From positions 946,721 to 1,010,720 of the forward strand of contig NZ_VNIA01000001.1 in the NCBI RefSeq assembly GCF_008124875.1: a stretch of DNA of 64,000 nt. The letters run 5' to 3'. The DNA is from Tenacibaculum adriaticum. Its GTDB lineage: Bacteria > Bacteroidota > Bacteroidia > Flavobacteriales > Flavobacteriaceae. Below are positions 59,118 to 64,000 of this stretch, one piece after another. The position numbers were made by a program, and so were the translations under genes. The notes beneath the pieces are model-generated. The model had not been told where the DNA came from, ran no database searches, and was given only the letters and a program-made list of their open reading frames with translations. The first letter of the stretch is position 1, and the number at the start of each line of letters is the position of its first letter.

Positions 59118-59629
59118 TATTCTCTTGTTATATCTCCATTATCTAAAATAATAAACTTCATGGTAGATGGAGAGTCTGAAATGTATTCGTTTAAAACAAT
59201 ACTGTCTTTATAAATTGTTGAAGTGGTTTTTAATAGGCCATCTGCAATTTCATCATAAGCAACTATTTGGTGATTAATAATGTTATGTTTTTTATCATAA
59301 TTTACCAAAACAGAGCTCAATTCATTGTTGTTTGCATAAAAATAATATACTACAGAAGTATAACTTTCTGATATTTTAGGTAAATAAGACACTCCAACTT
59401 TTGCATTTTCATCATCTAATTGGTCAATAAAAATTGTAGGTAATCCTAAAAGTACTTGTTCTTTTTTACTTAGTAATTTTCCTTCTACATGATTGCTAAA
59501 GTTTGTGCTGTCAACTACAGGAAGTATTTTTGTAGGATATGAGTTTAAAAAAGAATAACTATTCGTTTTACAAGATAAAATAAAAATAAAGAGAGTTAAT
59601 AAAGCTAATATTTTTTTAAATGTTGTCAT
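59117..59629 (-). CDS. Hypothetical lipoprotein
   Basis: A 170-residue protein with a lipoprotein signal (FIFILSC, Cys20). The rest has alternating strands and no recognised domain (VGVSYLPKISESYTSVVYYF and SVLVNYDKKHNIINHQIVAYDE). It is translationally coupled to the downstream hydrolase. The lipobox suggests anchoring in the inner or outer membrane; no function is proposed. Confidence 0.7.
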   Translation of the reverse strand: MTTFKKILALLTLFIFILSCKTNSYSFLNSYPTKILPVVDSTNFSNHVEGKLLSKKEQVLLGLPTIFIDQLDDENAKVGVSYLPKISESYTSVVYYFYANNNELSSVLVNYDKKHNIINHQIVAYDEIADGLLKTTSTIYKDSIVLNEYISDSPSTMKFIILDNGDITRE

Positions 59630-59648
59630 AGCGTAAATATAGTTAAGT

Positions 59649-60977
59649 TTATTTAATCGAATTTAATAAAACGTATTTCATAGCCTTAGCTTTTAATAAG
59701 CATTCTTCATATTCTTTTTCGGGAGTTGATTTAGCGGTAATAGCCCCACCAACAGAATAAGAGACGTATTTTTTTTCAGCATTATATAAAATACTTCGTA
59801 TGATTACATTAAAGTCAAAATCACCATCGGGAGTAAAATAACCTACGGTACCTGAGTACAATCCTCGCTTGGTTTCTTCTAATTTTTCAATGATTTTCAT
59901 TGCTGAAATTTTAGGAGCACCTGTCATGCTTCCCATAGGAAAGGTGTCTCGAACAACATTTACAGGGTGAGTATCGTGTTCTATTTCTGAAACTACTGTA
60001 GAAATTAATTGATGCACTTGTTTAAAGGAATATACTTTGCAAAGTTCTTCTACTTTTACAGTTCCTTTTTTAGCAGTTCTTGATAAATCATTACGTACTA
60101 AATCTACAATCATAATGTTTTCTGACCGTTCTTTCTCGTCGCGAGCTAAATCGAATGCAATTTTATCATCTTCAATTTTATTAACGTATCGTTTTGCGGT
60201 TCCTTTTATAGGTTGCGAAATAATTTTGGCACCTTCTTTTTTAATAAACCTTTCTGGTGACGCTGATAATAAATACTGGTGTTCAGTTTTTAGGAATGTA
60301 GCAAAAGGAGGTTCTGAAATTTCATTTAAATGCTGATAAATTTTATAGGGATTAATTACGGTGTTTTCTGCATAAAATTCCTGACAAAAATTAGCTTCAT
60401 ATATATCTCCTCGATGAATATGTTCTAAAAGTTTTTCTACTTTTTCATGGTATTCATCTTTATGAACTCTCAGTTTTATTTTAATATCAGACGTTTCCTC
60501 TTCAGTATTTTTGAAACGATTGTCGTTTAACAGAATTGGAGTTTCTAGAATTTCTTCAAAATCGTCTTCGATTTCATCATCCATCATTTTTAAATATTGA
60601 AACTCTACTGAGTCATCATTAATAAAAATAAGTTTTTGTGGTTGAAAAAAATACAAATCAGCAAAACCTAATCCATCAAAATTATTAGACGATAAATGTT
60701 CGGCGTCATTTTTAACATCGTAGGAAATATATCCAAAAATATAATCTTTTGTAAATGAATGGTATTCTTTTAATTTATCAAAAGCTCCGTGGTAATCCGT
60801 TTTTATAGATGTAAATTCATCAATAGCCAAAGCTCCGTTAAAACTAGAATACGTTTGATGGTAATTATTACTATCTAGCCAAACAATGGTTTCAAATTGT
60901 TGTGCCCAAAGAAATAATTTCTTCTTAAAATTTTGAGAATTATCTATTAAAAAGGTGCGTTTTGTACGTAAAGACAT
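59649..60977 (-). CDS. pabB: Aminodeoxychorismate synthase component I
   Basis: A 442-residue chorismate-using enzyme of folate synthesis. The C-terminal ~270 residues hold the motifs ASPERFI, QPIKGTAKR, MIVDLVRNDL, FPMGSMTGAPK and GLYSGTVGYF. The KGTA lysine in QPIKGT is the PabB-type marker rather than the anthranilate-synthase PIAGT. The N-terminal third is divergent. No glutaminase partner gene is adjacent. It is followed upstream on the strand by hppA and a terminator. Confidence 0.92.
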   Translation of the reverse strand: MSLRTKRTFLIDNSQNFKKKLFLWAQQFETIVWLDSNNYHQTYSSFNGALAIDEFTSIKTDYHGAFDKLKEYHSFTKDYIFGYISYDVKNDAEHLSSNNFDGLGFADLYFFQPQKLIFINDDSVEFQYLKMMDDEIEDDFEEILETPILLNDNRFKNTEEETSDIKIKLRVHKDEYHEKVEKLLEHIHRGDIYEANFCQEFYAENTVINPYKIYQHLNEISEPPFATFLKTEHQYLLSASPERFIKKEGAKIISQPIKGTAKRYVNKIEDDKIAFDLARDEKERSENIMIVDLVRNDLSRTAKKGTVKVEELCKVYSFKQVHQLISTVVSEIEHDTHPVNVVRDTFPMGSMTGAPKISAMKIIEKLEETKRGLYSGTVGYFTPDGDFDFNVIIRSILYNAEKKYVSYSVGGAITAKSTPEKEYEECLLKAKAMKYVLLNSIK

Positions 60978-60990
60978 CTGACAAAAATAA

Positions 60991-61022
60991 GAAACCCGAT
61001 AGAAATAAAACTATCGGGTTTG
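60991..61022 (-). terminator. Terminator of hppA
   Basis: AACCCGATAG and CTATCGGGTT pair around a ten-base loop in the gap between hppA and pabB. On the minus strand it is followed by TTCTTATTTTTG. Confidence 0.75.
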
Positions 61023-61044
61023 TCTTTATTAATTAAGATTTTAA

Positions 61045-63483
61045 TTATTTAGTTTTTGTGGTTTCAACGGTTACTTCTTTAGTGATTGTTTTACCTTCTT
61101 TTTTAACATCAACAGAAATTATTTCTCCGTTTTCTTTAGCCTGTTTTTCAATTTCATCTAAAGTACCTTCAACTTCTTTTACAGAAGTGGTAGTTTCACC
61201 ATTTTGAGTTGTTGAGGTTGTAATGATTGCTTTTGCAGTTTCACCATCTTTACCACTAACCTCTACACGAACTTCTTTTTTGATTTCTTCTTTTTGAGAA
61301 TGAGTTTCTAAGCTATGACCACCTAAAATTGGGGCAATTACTAATCCTATTAAACAGGTAAGTTTAATTAAAATATTCATAGATGGTCCAGAAGTATCTT
61401 TAAAAGGGTCACCAACTGTATCTCCAGTCACCGCTGCTTTATGGGCATCAGAACCTTTATACGTCATTTCTCCATTTATCTCCACACCTGCTTCAAAAGA
61501 TTTTTTAGCATTATCCCAAGCACCACCAGCATTGTTTTGGAAGATGGCCCAAAGTACACCGCTTACGGTTACACCAGCCATATAACCACCTAACATTTCT
61601 GCAATAGCTAATTTTTTCATTCCGAATACTAATGGTAGGAAAGCAATAGCTAAAGGAAAACCTATAGTTAGTAAACCCGGTAGCATCATTTCTTTTAAAG
61701 AGGCTTTGGTAGAAATTGCCACACATTTATCATATTCTGGTTTACCAGTTCCTTCCATAATTCCCGGAATGTCTTTAAACTGACGACGAACTTCTTGGAC
61801 CATTTCCATAGCAGCTTTACCAACAGCATTCATTGCTAATGCAGAAAAAACTACGGGGACCATCCCTCCAACGAATAACATAGCTAAAACGGGTGCTTTA
61901 AAAATGTTAATTCCATCAATACCTGTAAATGTTACGTAGGCAGCAAATAAGGCTAATGAGGTTAAAGCGGCAGAAGCGATTGCAAAACCTTTTCCTGTTG
62001 CGGCAGTTGTATTACCAACAGAATCTAATATATCTGTACGTTCTCTAACAATTGGTTCTTGTTCACTCATTTCTGCTATTCCACCAGCATTATCAGAAAT
62101 TGGACCGAAAGCATCAATTGCCAATTGCATTGCTGTAGTTGCCATCATTGCAGATGCGGCTAATGCCACTCCGTAAAATCCTGCGAAAGCATAAGAAGCC
62201 CAAATTGCACCTGCAAATAATAATACTGATGGAAATGTTGAGATCATACCTGTTGCTAAGCCTGCAATAATATTTGTTCCAGCTCCTGTACTAGATTGTT
62301 GTACAATTTTTAAGATCGGAGATTTTCCTAAGCCTGTATAATATTCGGTTACTGATGAGATTACTGCTCCAACAACTAAACCAACTAATGTTGCAAAGAA
62401 AACTCTCATTGAAGAAATTTCTTGTAAACCTTCGCCAAAGAAATTCATTTGCATGGTTTCTGGTAGCATATACTTACATAGTACATAGCAAGAAACAGCT
62501 ACTAAAGCAATAGAAACCCAGTTGCCCAAGTTTAAAGCGCCCATAACCTGTGATTCTTTAGCATCATTACTTTTAATTTTAACGAGCATTGTACCAACAA
62601 TAGAAATAATAATTCCTACACCAGCGATTGCCATTGGTAGTAAGATAGGGCCAATTCCTCCAAAAGCATCTGAAATACTACCTCCCATATCTTTAATAAC
62701 ATAATTTCCTAGCACCATAGCTGCTAAAACTGTGGCTACATAAGAACCAAATAAATCGGCTCCCATACCCGCAACATCACCAACATTATCACCAACGTTA
62801 TCAGCAATAGTAGCTGGATTTCTAGGGTCATCTTCTGGAATACCTGCTTCTACTTTACCAACTAAATCGGCACCAACGTCCGCCGCTTTTGTGTAAATTC
62901 CCCCACCAACACGAGCAAATAAAGCAATAGATTCTGCACCTAAAGAAAAACCAGCAAGTGTTTCAAGAACAATTGTCATATCCATAGTATTAGTCCAAAC
63001 ACTTCCCATAAAAAAATGAAAGAAAGTGATAAAAAACAGTGTTAAACCTAATACAGCTAAACCAGCTACTCCTAAACCCATTACGGTTCCTCCTCCAAAA
63101 GATATATTTAATGCTTTTGGTAGGCTAGTTCGTGCTGCTTGTGTAGTTCTAACATTTGTTTTTGTCGCTATTTTCATTCCCATGTTTCCTGCCCAAGCAG
63201 AAAAAATTGCACCAAAAATAAAAGCGACAACTATAAGTATATGTGTGGTTGGGACTATAAATGAGACTATGGCCAAAGCAATACTTACAATAACAACAAA
63301 AATGGCTAATAATCTGTATTCTGCATTTAAAAAGGCGAGTGCACCTTCATAAATATGATCTGAAATTTCTTTCATTTTGCCATCTCCAGCGTCTTGCTTT
63401 AATACCCAAGATTTTTTGATTACCATGTAAAGTAAACCTAAAACAGCCATGATTAACGGCATGTAAATCATTATTGATTCCAT
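61045..63483 (-). CDS. hppA: K+-dependent membrane pyrophosphatase with C-terminal extension
   Basis: An 812-residue ion pump driven by pyrophosphate, with about 16 membrane helices. Catalytic motifs [22 protein letters not shown] and DNVGDNVGD are present, and a C-terminal [16 protein letters not shown] block. In [12 protein letters not shown] the residue before TGKG is Ala, the mark of K+-dependent enzymes, which include Na+ and Na+/H+ pumps. The last ~90 residues after the final helix are an extra Lys/Glu/Thr-rich tail with no family counterpart known to me. A soluble pyrophosphatase gene lies just upstream. Confidence 0.93.
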   Translation of the reverse strand: MESIMIYMPLIMAVLGLLYMVIKKSWVLKQDAGDGKMKEISDHIYEGALAFLNAEYRLLAIFVVIVSIALAIVSFIVPTTHILIVVAFIFGAIFSAWAGNMGMKIATKTNVRTTQAARTSLPKALNISFGGGTVMGLGVAGLAVLGLTLFFITFFHFFMGSVWTNTMDMTIVLETLAGFSLGAESIALFARVGGGIYTKAADVGADLVGKVEAGIPEDDPRNPATIADNVGDNVGDVAGMGADLFGSYVATVLAAMVLGNYVIKDMGGSISDAFGGIGPILLPMAIAGVGIIISIVGTMLVKIKSNDAKESQVMGALNLGNWVSIALVAVSCYVLCKYMLPETMQMNFFGEGLQEISSMRVFFATLVGLVVGAVISSVTEYYTGLGKSPILKIVQQSSTGAGTNIIAGLATGMISTFPSVLLFAGAIWASYAFAGFYGVALAASAMMATTAMQLAIDAFGPISDNAGGIAEMSEQEPIVRERTDILDSVGNTTAATGKGFAIASAALTSLALFAAYVTFTGIDGINIFKAPVLAMLFVGGMVPVVFSALAMNAVGKAAMEMVQEVRRQFKDIPGIMEGTGKPEYDKCVAISTKASLKEMMLPGLLTIGFPLAIAFLPLVFGMKKLAIAEMLGGYMAGVTVSGVLWAIFQNNAGGAWDNAKKSFEAGVEINGEMTYKGSDAHKAAVTGDTVGDPFKDTSGPSMNILIKLTCLIGLVIAPILGGHSLETHSQKEEIKKEVRVEVSGKDGETAKAIITTSTTQNGETTTSVKEVEGTLDEIEKQAKENGEIISVDVKKEGKTITKEVTVETTKTK

Positions 63484-63542
63484 ATATAATTAATTTGATT
63501 AGTTTTTAACAATCGTAAATATAACAAAATCAATGGCTAAAC

Positions 63543-63575
63543 AAAAAAAGCCCCCCAGATAGTTCTGGAGGGCAG
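63543..63575 (-). terminator. Terminator of ppa
   Basis: On the minus strand GCCCTCCAGA and TCTGGGGGGC pair around ACTA and are followed by seven T, just after the ppa stop codon. Confidence 0.82.
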
Positions 63576-63597
63576 TATTTGAGGGGTACTAATATGT

Positions 63598-64000
63598 TTA
63601 TATTTTAAAGCTCCCGTTTTTTTTATGTTCGCTATTTTCGTAGCGTTCGATACATTTATCTAAAATTTCGTATGCTTCATCTGCATTTCCCCAATCTCCA
63701 ATATCTACTTTTTTCTTTTCTAAGTCTTTATATACCTGAAAGAAATGTGTAATTTCTTTTTGACGGTGAGGGTTAAGATCTGATAAGTCGGTGTATTTAT
63801 TCCAAATAGGATCAGATACTGGTACACAAACTATTTTTTCATCTGGCCCTTTTTCGTCTGCCATATGAAAAACACCAATTGGTTTTACTTCCATAACACA
63901 CATTGGAAAAGTAGGTTCAGCACCTAATACTAAAACATCTAAAGGATCTCCATCTAGAGCTAAAGTTTCTGGAATGAAGCCATAATCACCAGGATACATC
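63598..64000 (-). CDS. ppa: Soluble inorganic pyrophosphatase (partial, start beyond the window)
   Basis: The visible 134 codons are the C-terminal part of a family I pyrophosphatase: YPGDYGFIPETLALDGDPLDVLVL contains the PROSITE core D-x-D-P-x-D (DGDPLD), with VPVSDPIW and HFFQVYKDLE after it. The frame stays open through base 64000, and the segment before YPGDYGF is missing, so the Met at 63999 is internal. It hydrolyses pyrophosphate in the cytosol and is next to the membrane pyrophosphatase. Confidence 0.93.
   Translation of the reverse strand, partial: MYPGDYGFIPETLALDGDPLDVLVLGAEPTFPMCVMEVKPIGVFHMADEKGPDEKIVCVPVSDPIWNKYTDLSDLNPHRQKEITHFFQVYKDLEKKKVDIGDWGNADEAYEILDKCIERYENSEHKKNGSFKI

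Overview
The window is AT-rich chromosomal DNA from a marine-type member of the Bacteroidota, almost certainly family Flavobacteriaceae (a Tenacibaculum/Polaribacter-like relative; the genus is not resolved). The evidence is the alternative complex III plus cytochrome oxidase operon, a SusC/BtuB-type TonB receptor, a K+-dependent membrane pyrophosphatase, start sites without Shine-Dalgarno sequences, and promoters of the Bacteroidetes form TTTG-N19/20-TAnnTTTG. There is one tRNA (Gln, UUG) and no rRNA, CRISPR array or recognisable prophage.

Layout. 1-6.4 kb: start of polA, a membrane metallophosphoesterase, a cysteine-less thioredoxin-like protein, a large DUF2723 membrane protein, tRNA-Gln and a universal stress protein. 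6.4-11.2 kb: the rimP-nusA-infB operon with a hairpin in its leader. 11.3-23.3 kb: a SPOR protein, then actABCDEF (alternative complex III) with cytochrome c oxidase subunits II and I. 23.4-28.2 kb: ruvB and a sulfur group (SulP transporter, persulfide dioxygenase-like/rhodanese fusion, rhodanese lipoprotein, metal-binding HMA protein). 28.3-30.8 kb: a TonB-dependent receptor behind a TPP riboswitch, so probably a thiamine receptor. 30.9-34.8 kb: a three-gene biotin-dependent acyl-CoA carboxylase. 34.8-42 kb: ribosome rescue, PnuC/NadR-like vitamin genes with a thiamine-binding-type protein, phosphopantetheinyl transferase, ahcY, a TlpA-like lipoprotein and comM. 42.2-51.8 kb: the accessory peptide locus described below. 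51.8-54.7 kb: a P63C-domain gene with a truncated IS1595-type transposase, and two roadblock-like genes. 55-64 kb: dsbD, tilS, a lipase-like hydrolase, pabB, hppA and ppa.

The outstanding region is 42.2-51.8 kb. It holds 14 small genes encoding 50-77 residue precursors. All share an almost invariant N-terminal leader, usually ending in Gly-Gly, followed by unrelated cysteine-rich cores. Every core has an even number of cysteines (2 to 8; 72 in total). The array is served by a C39-peptidase ABC exporter, an HlyD-type adaptor and a fusion protein (inactive C39-like domain, VKOR-like membrane domain, thioredoxin domain) that looks like a dedicated disulfide-forming enzyme. No lanthionine, radical-SAM or cyclodehydratase enzyme is present, so the likely products are secreted disulfide-stabilised mini-proteins. 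Seven of the genes have no long open frame to reveal them and were found by reading the repeats.

Eleven of the peptide transcription units carry the same roughly 50-nt upstream element. It begins with an imperfect TTCGCGAA palindrome and continues into two interleaved stems that form a textbook H-type pseudoknot. Compensatory base changes between copies support both stems. The combination of a conserved pseudoknot 5' leader, an invariant secretion leader and hypervariable disulfide-rich cores is the best candidate here for an undescribed system.
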